DNA of 64,000 nt. Source: Chloroflexota bacterium (lineage in GTDB: Bacteria; Chloroflexota; Anaerolineae; Anaerolineales; VGOW01). Made by a program: the position numbers and the translations under genes. The notes below the pieces were generated by a model. The model did no database searches. It saw only the letters and a list, made by a program, of their open reading frames with translations, and was not told the origin of the DNA. This document shows, in pieces, positions 24,234-33,257 of the stretch; within the stretch, counting starts at the first letter, position 1; every line of letters begins with the position of its first letter. The DNA is taken from contig JACPWC010000014.1 of the NCBI GenBank assembly GCA_016197225.1, positions 16,570 through 80,569 on the forward strand, in the 5' to 3' direction.

Positions 24234-25323
24234 TGATGAAATAGGTTTTCTGGAAGGTCTTCTGAAAATTTATAGCCCCTCCCGTGACGAGGCTGAGGCA
24301 GTGAATTACCTTGTGGCGCAGATGAAGGTGCTGGGCTACGAGGCGATAGCTGACGGGGCAGGCAATGCAATTGGAGTGATGGGCGACGGGCCAGCCGAGA
24401 TCATGTTGCTCGGCCACATTGACACCGTGCCGGGCTTCATTGAGGTGGCTCGCGACGGCGACGTTCTGCGCGGGCGGGGGGCGGTGGACGCGAAAGGGCC
24501 GCTGGCCTGTTTTGTGGCAGCAGGGGCGCTTGCAGGTCAAGTGGCCGGGCGGCGGATTACGGTGATTGGGGCGGTTGGCGAGGAAGGCGACTCGCGGGGA
24601 GCGAAACATCTACTGCAATCGCGGCTACACGCTTCGCGCGCTCCTACGATGATCATCATCGGCGAGCCGAGCGGCTGGGAGCGGGTGACGCTGGGCTACA
24701 AGGGGAGCGCGTGGTACGAGTTTACGGCGAAGCGGACGCTGGCGCACACTTCGGCGCAAAGCGAGAGCGCCTGCGAAGCGGCGGTGAGTTTTTGGAACCG
24801 GCTGACGGCGCAGGCGGCGGCGATGAATGCCGACAAGCCCAGGATGTTCGATCAGCTTTTGCCGACGTTGCGCGGGATGGTGTCAGAGTCGGACGGGTTT
24901 GTAGAGACGGCTAAACTGAAACTTGGTTTGCGCCTGCCGCCGGGGTTGGGCGTGGAGGCGTTGACGGCCATTGTTTCAGAGGTGGCGTCACCGGATCAAA
25001 TTGAATTGCTCGACGGCGTCCCGGCCTATCGAGCAGAAAAGAACACGCCGCTGGTGCGATCATTTCTGGCCGCCATTCGCGGGGAAGGCGGGGAGCCTGG
25101 CTTCACCGTCAAATCCGGCACGTCGGATATGAATCTTGTGGCCCCTGTTTGGAATTGCCCGACAGTGGCTTACGGGCCGGGCGACTCGTCGCTTGACCAC
25201 ACGCCGGACGAGCACATTTTGATTCCGGAGTATCGGCGGGCGGTGAGAGTGCTGGCGAGAGTGTTGGGCGATGATCGACAGACTTCCGAAGTCTCGCCGG
25301 TGTTTGGCGCTTCGGAAGTCTGA
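24220..25323 (+). CDS. lysK: LysW-lysine/ornithine hydrolase
   Basis: A 367-residue M20-family metallohydrolase releasing lysine or ornithine from LysW. Metal-site motifs: 'MLLGHIDTVPGFIEV' (His, Asp), 'GRGAVDAKGPLA' (bridging Asp), 'GAVGEEGDSRGAKHL' (catalytic Glu pair), and 'KSGTSDMNLV' and 'HTPDEHI' near the end. The last 14 or so residues (RQTSEVSPVFGASEV) are encoded by a palindrome that also contains the stop codon, and the first codons lie in another repeat. Last gene of the operon, convergent with glnA. Confidence 0.92.
   Translation: MNADFDEIGFLEGLLKIYSPSRDEAEAVNYLVAQMKVLGYEAIADGAGNAIGVMGDGPAEIMLLGHIDTVPGFIEVARDGDVLRGRGAVDAKGPLACFVAAGALAGQVAGRRITVIGAVGEEGDSRGAKHLLQSRLHASRAPTMIIIGEPSGWERVTLGYKGSAWYEFTAKRTLAHTSAQSESACEAAVSFWNRLTAQAAAMNADKPRMFDQLLPTLRGMVSESDGFVETAKLKLGLRLPPGLGVEALTAIVSEVASPDQIELLDGVPAYRAEKNTPLVRSFLAAIRGEGGEPGFTVKSGTSDMNLVAPVWNCPTVAYGPGDSSLDHTPDEHILIPEYRRAVRVLARVLGDDRQTSEVSPVFGASEV
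25279..25322. repeat. Palindrome CAGACTTCCGAAG spanning the lysK stop
   Basis: Perfect 13-nt arms (25279-25291 and 25310-25322); the right arm includes the first two bases of the lysK TGA. Confidence 0.85.
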
Positions 25324-25335
25324 CCTCAGATTGCT

Positions 25336-26748
25336 CTAGACTTCGTAATACAAATAAAATTCATACGGATGCGGGCGCAAGCGGATCGGGTCTATTTCGC
25401 GCGAGCGCTTGAACTGCAACCAGACATCAATCACATCCTGAGTGAACACGCCGCCCTCAAGCAGGAAGGCGTGGTCGGCTTCGAGCGCGGCCAGGGCTTC
25501 GGGCAGTGAGCCGGGCACTTGCTTGATCTTTCTGGCCTCTTCGCCGTGCAATTCAAACAGGTCGTAGTCGGCAGGCTCGCCGGGATCGATCTGATTCTTG
25601 ATGCCGTCGAGGCCGGCCATAAGCATGGCGGCGAAGGCCAGGTAAGGATTGGCCGCCGGGTCGGGGCAACGGAACTCGATGCGTTTGGCCTTCGGATTTT
25701 CAGAATACATGGGAATGCGGACAGCGGCGGAGCGGTTGCGGCGTGAGTATACGAGATTGACAGGCGCTTCAAAGCCGGGCACCAGACGATGATAGGAGTT
25801 CACGGTCGGAGCCACGAGGGCCAGCAGAGCCGGGGCGTGCTTGAGTAGCCCGCCGATGTAATACCTGGACAACTGCGACAGTCCGGCGTAGCCTTTGGTG
25901 TCGGCCATCAAGGTCTTGCCCTCTTTCCACAGACTCTGGTGAACGTGCATGCCGGAGCCGTTGTCGCCCCAGATCGGCTTGGGCATGAAGGTCACGGTCT
26001 TGCCTTTGGACTTGGCGTAGTTCTTGATGACGTATTTGTACATCATCAAATGATCGCCCATCTTCACTAGCGGCGAGAAGCGCATGTCAATTTCGCACTG
26101 GCCGGCGGTCGCCACTTCGTGGTGGTGAACTTCCACCGGGACCCCGGCCTTCATCAGTTCCAGCACCACCTCCGAGCGGAAGTCCTGCAGGGTGTCCATC
26201 GGCGAAACCGGGAAGTAGCCTTCCTTCCAGCGCGGAATGTGACCCAGGCCCGGCTTGTCGGAATTCCAGATGCCCTCGCCGCTGTCAATGGCGTAATGGG
26301 CGCTGTGCTGATCCTGCGCATAGCTCACGCTGTCGAAGACGAAGAACTCGGCCTCCGGCCCCCAATAGGATTCGTCGGCAACGCCCGTGCTTTTGAGATA
26401 AGCTTCGGCCTTTTGGGCAATGTAGCGCGAGTCGCGGGTGTAGGGTTCGCCCGTCAGCGGGTCTTTGACGTTGCACACCAGCGACAGGGTAGGCACGGCG
26501 CAAGCCGGATCAACGACGGCGGTCGTCGGGTCGGGGATCAGGATCATATCCGATTCGTGGATGGACTGAAAGCCGCGAATGGATGATCCGTCGAAGCCGA
26601 CTCCTTCGGTGAAGACGGCCTCTTCGAGTTCCTCGATGGGCGAGGAAAAATGCTGCCACAAGCCGATTAAGTCCACGAACTTGTAATCCACGAACTTCAG
26701 GCCGTTGGCTTGGGCAAAGGCGATAACTTCTTTGGGTGTAGTCGTCAT
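25336..26748 (-). CDS. glnA: Glutamine synthetase, type I
   Basis: A 470-residue GSI enzyme making glutamine from glutamate, ammonia and ATP. N-terminal '[16 protein letters not shown]' and '[26 protein letters not shown]' (the Asp latch loop), then '[14 protein letters not shown]', '[20 protein letters not shown]', '[13 protein letters not shown]', '[30 protein letters not shown]' and '[28 protein letters not shown]'. A Tyr in 'DYDLFEL' stands at the position adenylylated in GSI-beta enzymes. It starts 27 nt after the LysE-family gene, with GGAG before its ATG, so the pair is probably cotranscribed. Confidence 0.97.
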   Translation of the reverse strand: MTTTPKEVIAFAQANGLKFVDYKFVDLIGLWQHFSSPIEELEEAVFTEGVGFDGSSIRGFQSIHESDMILIPDPTTAVVDPACAVPTLSLVCNVKDPLTGEPYTRDSRYIAQKAEAYLKSTGVADESYWGPEAEFFVFDSVSYAQDQHSAHYAIDSGEGIWNSDKPGLGHIPRWKEGYFPVSPMDTLQDFRSEVVLELMKAGVPVEVHHHEVATAGQCEIDMRFSPLVKMGDHLMMYKYVIKNYAKSKGKTVTFMPKPIWGDNGSGMHVHQSLWKEGKTLMADTKGYAGLSQLSRYYIGGLLKHAPALLALVAPTVNSYHRLVPGFEAPVNLVYSRRNRSAAVRIPMYSENPKAKRIEFRCPDPAANPYLAFAAMLMAGLDGIKNQIDPGEPADYDLFELHGEEARKIKQVPGSLPEALAALEADHAFLLEGGVFTQDVIDVWLQFKRSREIDPIRLRPHPYEFYLYYEV

Positions 26749-26775
26749 AGTTTCTCCAGCAAATTGAGTGTTGTG

Positions 26776-27405
26776 TTAGAGCAAAGCGCCAAACATTTGT
26801 GACGCCAACGTGAAACCGAAAATGATCATGGTTGCGCCGCAGGCGAAGGTAATGATGCGGAACGCCAGCGGGTTGAGCATTTGCTTGCCAAAGCGCACGG
26901 CCAGGGCCATGATGAAAGCCCACAGGAACACACCGCTGAGGAAGCCGGTGATAAAGGCCGTTGTCTGGCCGGCATTGCCGCCCACCACGCCGCCAGCCAC
27001 CAGCGCCCCGCCAACCGAGAGCCAGTAACCCACGGCCATCGGATTCGCCATTGAAATCGCCGCGCCGGTTCGGAACGCGCCCTGCCTGTCCCTGGCATCG
27101 GCGGTTGCCTGAATGGCTGTTTGTTTTAGGGCGTCGCGCATCCCCATCGCGCCCAGATACACCAGCAGGCCCACGCCGGCAATGCCCAGCCCATTACGAA
27201 AGAAATCAATCTGCGCCAGTGGGGCCAAGCCGATCAGGGCGGCGATGCACCACGTCAGGTCGCCAATGATGGAACCAAGCTGCACCCGCAGAGCCGGGCC
27301 AAAGCCGCCGCGCAGGCCGCGCCGGATAGTTTCCAGGGCAACCGGGCCGGGCGGGGCGCTAAACGAAATGGCGATGATAGCGCCGGCAATGGCGGTTGAA
27401 AGCAT
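26776..27405 (-). CDS. LysE-family amino acid exporter
   Basis: A 209-residue membrane protein with about six predicted transmembrane segments. 'FSAPPGPVALETIRRGLRGGFGPALRVQLGSIIGD' is the LysE/RhtB signature in the first segment, and 'ISMANPMAVGYWLSVGGAL' matches the second repeat. Family members export lysine, arginine or other amino acids. Next to an arginine/LysW operon, basic amino acid export is plausible but not shown. It lies upstream of glnA on the same strand; a hairpin leader precedes it. Confidence 0.85.
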   Translation of the reverse strand: MLSTAIAGAIIAISFSAPPGPVALETIRRGLRGGFGPALRVQLGSIIGDLTWCIAALIGLAPLAQIDFFRNGLGIAGVGLLVYLGAMGMRDALKQTAIQATADARDRQGAFRTGAAISMANPMAVGYWLSVGGALVAGGVVGGNAGQTTAFITGFLSGVFLWAFIMALAVRFGKQMLNPLAFRIITFACGATMIIFGFTLASQMFGALL

Positions 27406-27431
27406 ATTGTCTCCTGGTCGGTTAAAACAGA

Positions 27432-27471
27432 GACGCCTCCAGCATCACACTTTGGTGTGTTTGGAGGCGTC
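27432..27471 (-). promoter_or_regulatory. Stable leader hairpin upstream of the LysE-family gene
   Basis: A perfect 10-bp outer stem (GACGCCTCCA/TGGAGGCGTC) encloses CACAC/GTGTG. On the - strand it is followed by TCTGTTTT and, 27 nt after the hairpin, the ATG, so it could act as an attenuator or block initiation. No known riboswitch consensus was recognised. A TATAAA about 15 nt upstream may be its -10 box. Confidence 0.5.
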
Positions 27472-27603
27472 GTGGCCTAAATTTATACAGTTAGGTTGCC
27501 GCGTAGTGTCTGGCAACGCCGCAAACTATATCATGGGAAGGTCATGAGCGTCAATAACAAAAATTTGGATGGAAGGATAGGGCAGGATGACTAAGAATCC
27601 GTC

Positions 27604-27631
27604 CGCCAAACCCTTAGGGTCTCTAAGACCC
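27604..27631. repeat. Truncated copy of the CCAAACCCTTAGGGTCT palindrome
   Basis: Starts with the CGCCAAACCCTTAGGGTCT arm and continues into AAGACCC, after which the right arm diverges. It is located just after the stop of the subtilase gene. Confidence 0.75.
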
Positions 27632-27654
27632 AAACTTTGCAAAGAGATTTCAGG

Positions 27655-30639
27655 CTACGGCGTGTCTACGCGGACGATGGTTGGGTTAGGCATGCCTGTC
27701 GAGCCGCTGTAGGCCACACTGCCGAGATACTTGGTGGCCGGGGCCAGGCCGCTGAAGGCAAGGTTGATTGCGCCAGTGCTGCCAAGAGTGGCAGAAGCAG
27801 GCGCGCTCACCGTCATGTTACCGGCCGCGGCGCTACCCAGCGCCCAGGTGAACAGTGTGTAGTTCGCATCCGGCCCGTCAGTCTGCCAGCCGTGGACGAC
27901 TACGGTGTAGTTGCCCGCGGCCGGGTTGAGCAGGTTGACCTCTTCTGCCGAAGTGCCGCCGCCGCTTGACCCGACGAGCGCGCCGCCACTGTTGAACACG
28001 TAGAGGTCAATGTCGTCTGCGCCGTCGGTGAAGTCGTCAAACAGCGAGAACCGGGCATAGGTGGCGCCAGCCGGGATGGCGACCGAGTGCAGCGTAATGC
28101 CGACGCCACTCCCTAAAGCCGTGTTGATGTCATTGGCCGGGTCATCAACCACGTTGCCGGTGAATGAGGTCGCCGGGATCAGGCCGCGCGCCGTTGCCGT
28201 GAACGCGCCGGTGTAGCCGAAGGTCACGTTGTAGCTGAGCGGGCCGCCATTGCCGGAGATGGAAACCGGAGCCGACAGAGCCACCGGGCGCAGGGCGATC
28301 TGGCTCTTCACCACGTGGCCCTTGTTGCCGGTCAGCACGAGGGCGCCGAAGGTGTAACTATTCAACGGGGCAGTCGTTCTCGTGAAACTGACATTGTAGG
28401 TGAAGGACTGACCCGGGTTCACGGTAAATGAAGCAGGCAGAACCACAGTGATGCCCGTCAGCCCGGTGAAGGAAGCTGTGTAAGTTTCTTTCTGGTTGCT
28501 GACGTTGGTCACGGTGCGGGTGACAGTCTGCGCGCCCGCCAGCGCGCCAACGGCGATGGAGGGGTAGTTTAAGTTGCTCGGATCAATCACGGTTGCGCCA
28601 AAGGCGGCGCAGGTAGCCGACGGCAGTTGGCCCGTGCCGCACATGAAGCCGAGATAGTCGAGGAAGCCTGCGTTGTAGACCAGGCCGGGATTCACCGCAC
28701 TGTTCGGAACTACCTGACCGGCGCCGTAACCAAAGGAGTTGCCGGGGATGGCGGAGCCGTTGTTGCGGGTCTGGCTGGCTGTGGTCATGAAGGCCGACTT
28801 AATCATCGCCGGCGTCCAATCAGGGTGAGCCTGCTTCAGCAGAGCGCCCAGACCAGCCATGTGCGGGCTGGACATGGACGTGCCGCTCAGGAAATCCCAG
28901 TTGCGGCCGCCTGCCGCCGGGGACACCGCCGCCAGCACATCAACGCCGGGAGCCATGATGTCGGGCTTGAGTAGGTCGCCATCGCCAGCCAGAGCCGGGC
29001 CACGAGAAGAGAAAGCGGCGACATCAGGTGCTACTGCACCGGCCACTTGTTGGCCCTGGCTCAATGAGGCTGTGGCGCCGGCGGTCGCCGCGTAAACGCG
29101 GACGGCGGCGCGGTCTGTAACTTGCAGGTGCACAGTCGGCACGAAGTGCAGGTCGGCGTTGAGCGAGTTCACGTTGGTGTTGGTCAGAATCATGCCCACA
29201 CCACCGGCCATTTGAACGGCCAGGCTCTTATCCACGCGGGCGTTGGTGCCACGATCACAGACGACAATCTTGCCGGTCACAACAGCCGGGTCAAGCGTGC
29301 CAGAGAAGCACAGTTGAACCTGCGTTGGGTTAGCGCCGGGCAGGCCGGCCACAGTCGAAAGGATAAGCGAAGAAGATGGAACCGCCGCTCCGAGACCGAC
29401 GCCGGTGTAGGTAGCGCCATTGCCCAGAGTTACGGTTGCCTGGTAGAGGCGGTCGTGCGTGCCGGCGGCAACAGTGGTCAGCCACGGGCTGTTGTGGGCC
29501 ACGGTGCTGGCTCCGGGGCCGCTATTGCCAGCCGAGGCGGCCACAAACACACCAGCGTCGGCGGCGAACAGGAAAGCGATTTCGACCGGGTCGCGGAAGC
29601 TGGTGGTCGAGCCGCTGATCGAGAAGTTGATCACGTCTACGCCGTCGGCCACCGCCTGATCAATGGCGGCAACACTGTCTGAGCTGAAACAGCCGCCCTG
29701 ATCGCGGCCCCAGCAAACTTTGTAAGCCGCAATGCGCGCGCGCGGGGCCATGCCGCTGATTGCGCCCAGGTTGATGCCGTCAACGATAGCCGTCACACCG
29801 GAGTTGCCGGCGGCTGTGCTGGCGGTGTGAGACCCGTGGCCGTCGGCGTCGCGGGCAGAGGCGTACTCGAACGGGAAGGAGGCTTTCACGGCCTCGTCTC
29901 CGCCGAAGCCGGCATTGAACCATTGCGCGCCGATCATCTTTTGGTTGCAGTTCGAAGCGGGGAATTCTTCGCCGGGCGTGCACTTGCCGTGCCAGCCGGG
30001 GATCTGGTGAAAGTCCAGCTTGCCATCCTGCGTGCCGTTGCCGTTTGTGCCGGTGCGATCACTGAAGCTGGGGTTCTCGGGCCAGATGCCGGTGTCTACC
30101 ACGCCGACAATCACACCCTCGCCGGCGTTCCCCACGCCGCCGAGTTGATCCCACAGGCCGCCTGGGGCCGTCAGCCCCAGGAAAGCGGGAGTGGATGAAG
30201 TATCCATGTGGCTCAACGTGTCTTTGGTCACTGCGGCCACGCCGGCAGTCGCTTTGAGGCTGGCCACTTGCGCGTCGGACAGTTCGGCGGCAAAACCGTT
30301 GAACGTGTAACGGAAGTCGTAGAGCTTGCGTCCGCCGCCAACGCCGTTGAGTACGTCGTTGTGGCGATTGTCCAAATAGCTTACGTAGTTGATGACATCG
30401 GGGCTGTTGGGATCGATCTTCTGGCCCTTGTTGGGTTTGGTGGCCTTCAGCCCGCTAATGCCGCCCTTGTAAGCGGCGACAGGGTCTTCGAGCATTTGAA
30501 CAATATAGACGCCGTTTGAGACCCCTTTGCCATTTCCTTTTACATCTGGATCGCCGGCGGCAAACAAGCCGCCGGTGGAGGCGGCCAGCAGGAGCGCCAG
30601 GACAGCGACAACGGTGAGTAATTTCCCTCTCAGATTCAT
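27655..30639 (-). CDS. Secreted S8 subtilisin-like serine peptidase (cucumisin type)
   Basis: A 994-residue secreted protease. A signal peptide of about 28 residues ('LLTVVAVLALLLAAS') is followed by an I9-type inhibitor propeptide ('FNGFAAELSDAQVASLKA'). The catalytic domain has Asp in 'GVIVGVVDTGIWPENPSF', His in 'DADGHGSHTASTAAGN' and Ser in 'LSGTSMSSPHMAGLGALLKQ'. A PA domain is inserted between His and Ser ('GKIVVCDRG'), an fn3-like domain follows ('VTRTVTNVSNQKETYTAS'), and a PPC-like domain sits near the C-terminus ('FDDFTDGADDIDLYVFNSGG'). GAGGAG precedes the ATG. It probably degrades external protein. Confidence 0.95.
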   Translation of the reverse strand: MNLRGKLLTVVAVLALLLAASTGGLFAAGDPDVKGNGKGVSNGVYIVQMLEDPVAAYKGGISGLKATKPNKGQKIDPNSPDVINYVSYLDNRHNDVLNGVGGGRKLYDFRYTFNGFAAELSDAQVASLKATAGVAAVTKDTLSHMDTSSTPAFLGLTAPGGLWDQLGGVGNAGEGVIVGVVDTGIWPENPSFSDRTGTNGNGTQDGKLDFHQIPGWHGKCTPGEEFPASNCNQKMIGAQWFNAGFGGDEAVKASFPFEYASARDADGHGSHTASTAAGNSGVTAIVDGINLGAISGMAPRARIAAYKVCWGRDQGGCFSSDSVAAIDQAVADGVDVINFSISGSTTSFRDPVEIAFLFAADAGVFVAASAGNSGPGASTVAHNSPWLTTVAAGTHDRLYQATVTLGNGATYTGVGLGAAVPSSSLILSTVAGLPGANPTQVQLCFSGTLDPAVVTGKIVVCDRGTNARVDKSLAVQMAGGVGMILTNTNVNSLNADLHFVPTVHLQVTDRAAVRVYAATAGATASLSQGQQVAGAVAPDVAAFSSRGPALAGDGDLLKPDIMAPGVDVLAAVSPAAGGRNWDFLSGTSMSSPHMAGLGALLKQAHPDWTPAMIKSAFMTTASQTRNNGSAIPGNSFGYGAGQVVPNSAVNPGLVYNAGFLDYLGFMCGTGQLPSATCAAFGATVIDPSNLNYPSIAVGALAGAQTVTRTVTNVSNQKETYTASFTGLTGITVVLPASFTVNPGQSFTYNVSFTRTTAPLNSYTFGALVLTGNKGHVVKSQIALRPVALSAPVSISGNGGPLSYNVTFGYTGAFTATARGLIPATSFTGNVVDDPANDINTALGSGVGITLHSVAIPAGATYARFSLFDDFTDGADDIDLYVFNSGGALVGSSGGGTSAEEVNLLNPAAGNYTVVVHGWQTDGPDANYTLFTWALGSAAAGNMTVSAPASATLGSTGAINLAFSGLAPATKYLGSVAYSGSTGMPNPTIVRVDTP

Positions 30640-30889
30640 TTCAGTTTCTCCTCATAGCAAATTGACGAAGATAGGTAGGTGTTGATTTGGTAAGCTACGT
30701 TCAGAAGTCTGGTCAAAGGCCCTATGATTTGCGGCATCACCTCCCGGGTTTTGGGTTTAAGAACGACTCAGTTGTGGCTGAGATACTGACAGATGCGTTT
30801 CGTGATGAAATAGGTTCGAGCCGTTCCCCCTGGACAGGCCCGAGTGCGGTTATTAATGATGGTGGCTGACAACAAACGGTTTGGTGGAT

Positions 30890-30928
30890 GGCGAGGCCAG
30901 CAGGGAGGGTGGGGCTGCTGGCCTCGCC
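30890..30928 (-). promoter_or_regulatory. Strong hairpin in the subtilase upstream region
   Basis: Perfect 14-bp stem (GGCGAGGCCAGCAG and complement) with an 11-nt loop, about 250 nt before the subtilase start in a 577-nt gap free of genes. No T-tract. It may be part of a structured 5' leader. Confidence 0.5.
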
Positions 30929-31061
30929 GAGGAGGGGAATGTTTACTGGTAGTCGGGAGTTGAAGGGAGAGGGCCGCCAAGACAACAGAGACGCCCCTGA
31001 AAAGGGGCAAGCTCCGCCATAGGTGACATCCCTCGATACAAACGCTCTCAGATTGATGAAC

Positions 31062-31087
31062 AAAAAAAGCCAGCCCTCAACGGCCGG
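31062..31087 (-). terminator. Probable intrinsic terminator
   Basis: On the - strand CCGGCC-GTTGAG-GGCTGG-C is followed by TTTTTTTG. It lies in the gap between the DUF5667 gene and the subtilase, about 130 nt after a second T-tract with the same TTTTTTTGTTCA ending (31191-31203). Confidence 0.65.
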
Positions 31088-31195
31088 TTTCGCTACTAAG
31101 CTCCCCGAAGGCCCGCCGATCCAACTTGTCTCATCGGCAAGCGACCAAATGAGGTCTCCGGTTCATCGCATCCTACGATATAACCGAAGTTGAAC
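31088..31195 (-). ncRNA. Possible small structured RNA between two T-tracts
   Basis: Between the TTTTTTTGTTCA at 31191-31203 and the terminator at 31062-31087 the - strand holds several hairpins: CTTCGGTT/AACCGGAG enclosing ATCG/CGAT, and CTCAT/ATGAG. No ORF is plausible. No known RNA family was recognised, so it may simply be untranslated sequence. Confidence 0.3.
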
Positions 31196-31216
31196 AAAAA
31201 AAGATACGCCAACCGG

Positions 31217-32419
31217 CTATTTACACTTGGGTTTGCCGCTGGCGTTGGTGGGGCAGGCGGTTGGGGCGGGGTTGCTTTCGGCTGGCGGGGTAGCGGTGGC
31301 CGATGAGGGGGCGGGCGTGCAATAGTTGGGCGAGTTGGGATTATTGGCGTTACAGTTTGGGGCTGTTGCCGGGTTAGCCCCGTTGTTGCCATTATTGCCG
31401 TCCGCATTGCCATTGTGGGAAGTTGGCGCAGGCGTTGAGGCGCCGGCCTGTTGCGCGCTCGTAGTTTCTATCTTCCTGGCCTGGCCGGGCGGGGTATGAG
31501 CTTGTTGAGGCTCTGTGGGCTGTTGGGGAGGCGCGAGTGTGCCGGTAGGCGGCTGAAGCACAATGGCGATAGTAGTGGCCGTTGGGTTGGATGAGGTTTG
31601 TGCCGCCTCGGTTGTGACCGACGTTGTGGTGGCCTCGACGGCGGTGAGGGTGAGAGTCGGGGTTGAGGTGGGTGAGGCGGTTTCACCGGGGAAGCCGCCG
31701 TCCTTTTGAATCGCGGCGGTGGCTTGTTGAATCGACTCCTGCAAGGCCCGATCAAGTTCCACCTGGAGATGCGAGGGCGCTGTTGCTTTTACCTGTTCCA
31801 GGATGGCCTGCTGTTGCTGGGTTTCGGTAACGATGTTTTGGATAAGGGCCGGTTGGCTGTCTTTGGGCGCGAATTGAAGGGCGTCCAGAGCGGCCCCGGT
31901 TTCGGCGGTGATTTCGGCGGCCAACACAGCTATGGCTTCTGAATTGGCGAAGCCGCGTTCGGCCAGGGCGGCCAGTTCATTCAGTCGGCGCTCGGCAAAC
32001 AGGGTGTGGAGCGCGGCTTTGTTGGAGGCCGGAGTGAGGAGCAGTTGCACCGACTCGCCGGTTCGTTTAACCGGATACAACGCATCGCCGGGCAAGCTGT
32101 CTGCAGAGGCGGTCACAGCTCCGGCGCTGATGAAGAAGAAGATCAGGGTGGCAAGGGCAACAACCCATTTGAGCGGCAAGCCGAACAAGCCGGCTCTGTT
32201 AGGCCGCGGGGCGCGAGTGCGCTGGCGCACCCGGGCCTCCAGGCGACGGGCGGCTTCGGGTGAGATGGCGGGCGCTCGCCAGGCCCGCAAGGCCTGGGCG
32301 GCTTGAAGCTGGGCTTTGAGGCCGGGCATGTCTGGAAAGAGGGCCAGACATTCCGCCGCCGTTTTTCGCCCGGCTTCGATCTCGGTCAAGCAATAAGCAA
32401 GCGCTTCTTCGGGTGTCAT
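31217..32419 (-). CDS. DUF5667 single-pass membrane protein, probable sigma-factor partner
   Basis: A 400-residue protein. Residues 1-75 are a cytoplasmic helical segment ('MTPEEALAYCLTEIEAG'). Residues about 85-105 form one transmembrane helix ('WVVALATLIFFFISAGAV'), followed by the DUF5667 region ('SLPGDALYPVKRTGESVQLLLT' through 'LIQNIVTETQQQQ'). The last 160 residues are a Thr/Pro/Asn-rich low-complexity tail ending in two Cys-containing NPNSPNYC/PTACP stretches. Its ATG overlaps the sigma factor stop (ATGA), suggesting an anti-sigma-like role; that is inference. Confidence 0.82.
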   Translation of the reverse strand: MTPEEALAYCLTEIEAGRKTAAECLALFPDMPGLKAQLQAAQALRAWRAPAISPEAARRLEARVRQRTRAPRPNRAGLFGLPLKWVVALATLIFFFISAGAVTASADSLPGDALYPVKRTGESVQLLLTPASNKAALHTLFAERRLNELAALAERGFANSEAIAVLAAEITAETGAALDALQFAPKDSQPALIQNIVTETQQQQAILEQVKATAPSHLQVELDRALQESIQQATAAIQKDGGFPGETASPTSTPTLTLTAVEATTTSVTTEAAQTSSNPTATTIAIVLQPPTGTLAPPQQPTEPQQAHTPPGQARKIETTSAQQAGASTPAPTSHNGNADGNNGNNGANPATAPNCNANNPNSPNYCTPAPSSATATPPAESNPAPTACPTNASGKPKCK

Positions 32420-32958
32420 AGGTCGAGTTTGCGGGCCAGGGTTTGCAAGGCCCGGTGTTGCATGGCTTTGACAGCGCCCACAGTTTTACCCATGAGGCGC
32501 GCTGTGTCTTCCAAACTGTACCCTTCAATAAACCGCAACTGAATCACGGTCTTCTGTTCGTCGGTGAGCGAGGCAATCTCCTGGCTCAACTGGTTGGAGT
32601 CCATTCGAAGCCCGGCCCACGTTTCCGGGTCGGCTCCGTTATCCACAATGGCTTCAGAGAGTTCTTCAATTGGCCGTCGTGTTGCGCGCCGATAGTCAAT
32701 CAACCGGTCGTGGGCGATTCGGAAGAGCCAGGCCGCCAGCGGCACGCCCCGGTCGTTGAAACGCGGCAGGCCCTCTGTCATTTTCAGAAACACTTCGCCG
32801 GTCAGGTCTTCGGCCACCGCTGATTCGTTGACGCGGAAATAGAAATAGCGGTAGATGGCCGACACGTGCCGGTTGTAAAGTTCGGCGGCGGCATCTGCAT
32901 CGCCCTCCTGGGCGCGCCTGATGAGAGTGGACTCTTCAGAATGATCAATCGTGGGCAC
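32416..32958 (-). CDS. ECF-type RNA polymerase sigma factor
   Basis: A 180-residue sigma-70 family factor with region 2 ('AAAELYNRHVSAIYRYFYFRV' to 'WLFRIAHDRLIDYRRATRR') and region 4 ('LTDEQKTVIQLRFIEGYSLEDTARLMGKTVGAVKAMQHRALQTLARKL'). The GTG at 32958 is preferred: a TATAAT box (32993-32998) overlaps the ATG at 32994, and AAGAAG lies 7 nt before the GTG. The overlapping downstream gene is the membrane DUF5667 protein, a common pair in Chloroflexota. The subtilase downstream on the same strand may be a target. Confidence 0.9.
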   Translation of the reverse strand: MPTIDHSEESTLIRRAQEGDADAAAELYNRHVSAIYRYFYFRVNESAVAEDLTGEVFLKMTEGLPRFNDRGVPLAAWLFRIAHDRLIDYRRATRRPIEELSEAIVDNGADPETWAGLRMDSNQLSQEIASLTDEQKTVIQLRFIEGYSLEDTARLMGKTVGAVKAMQHRALQTLARKLDL

Positions 32959-33074
32959 GTGGGGCTTCTTGAGGCTCCGGTTTGTGCCTTGCATTATAAA
33001 CCGCGCCGGGTGAGAGTTTGGATACTCTTTGGTCAGTAAATAATGACGAAAGTCATGGGGGGAAAGTGACTGCC

Positions 33075-33110
33075 GCAAAACAAAACACCCAACTCGTTTT
33101 GAGTTGGGTG
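33075..33110 (-). terminator. Intrinsic terminator of tRNA-Gln
   Basis: On the - strand CACCCAACTC-AAAAC-GAGTTGGGTG is followed by TTTTGTTTT, about 50 nt after the tRNA 3' end. Confidence 0.9.
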
Positions 33111-33162
33111 CTTTCGCCGAAGCGGGCAAGCCAGGGCTTGCCGAGCGCCTGTTCAAGTCAGG

Positions 33163-33233
33163 CTGGGGGACGTGGAGTCGAACCACGGCTCACGGATCCA
33201 GAATCCGCTGTTCTGCCACTAAACTATCCCCCA
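33163..33233 (-). tRNA. tRNA-Gln (CTG)
   Basis: A 71-nt cloverleaf: acceptor TGGGGGA/TCCCCCA, D-arm with AGTTTAGTGGCAGAAC, anticodon stem GCGGA/TCCGT enclosing TTCTGGA (anticodon CTG, reading CAG), and T-arm GTGG-TTCGACT-CCAC. CCA is not encoded. Confidence 0.95.
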
Positions 33234-33257
33234 GTGCGCCGGAAATTTTACCACATT

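Noticed and set aside
3555..25322. Interpreting the scattered palindromes as CRISPR repeats
   Set aside because: There are no regular spacer-separated arrays; each palindrome is single, differs in sequence and lies between genes.
30640..31061. Known riboswitch (c-di-GMP, c-di-AMP, glycine) upstream of the subtilase
   Set aside because: No consensus core could be matched on either strand; only simple hairpins are visible, so only the hairpin and terminator are reported.
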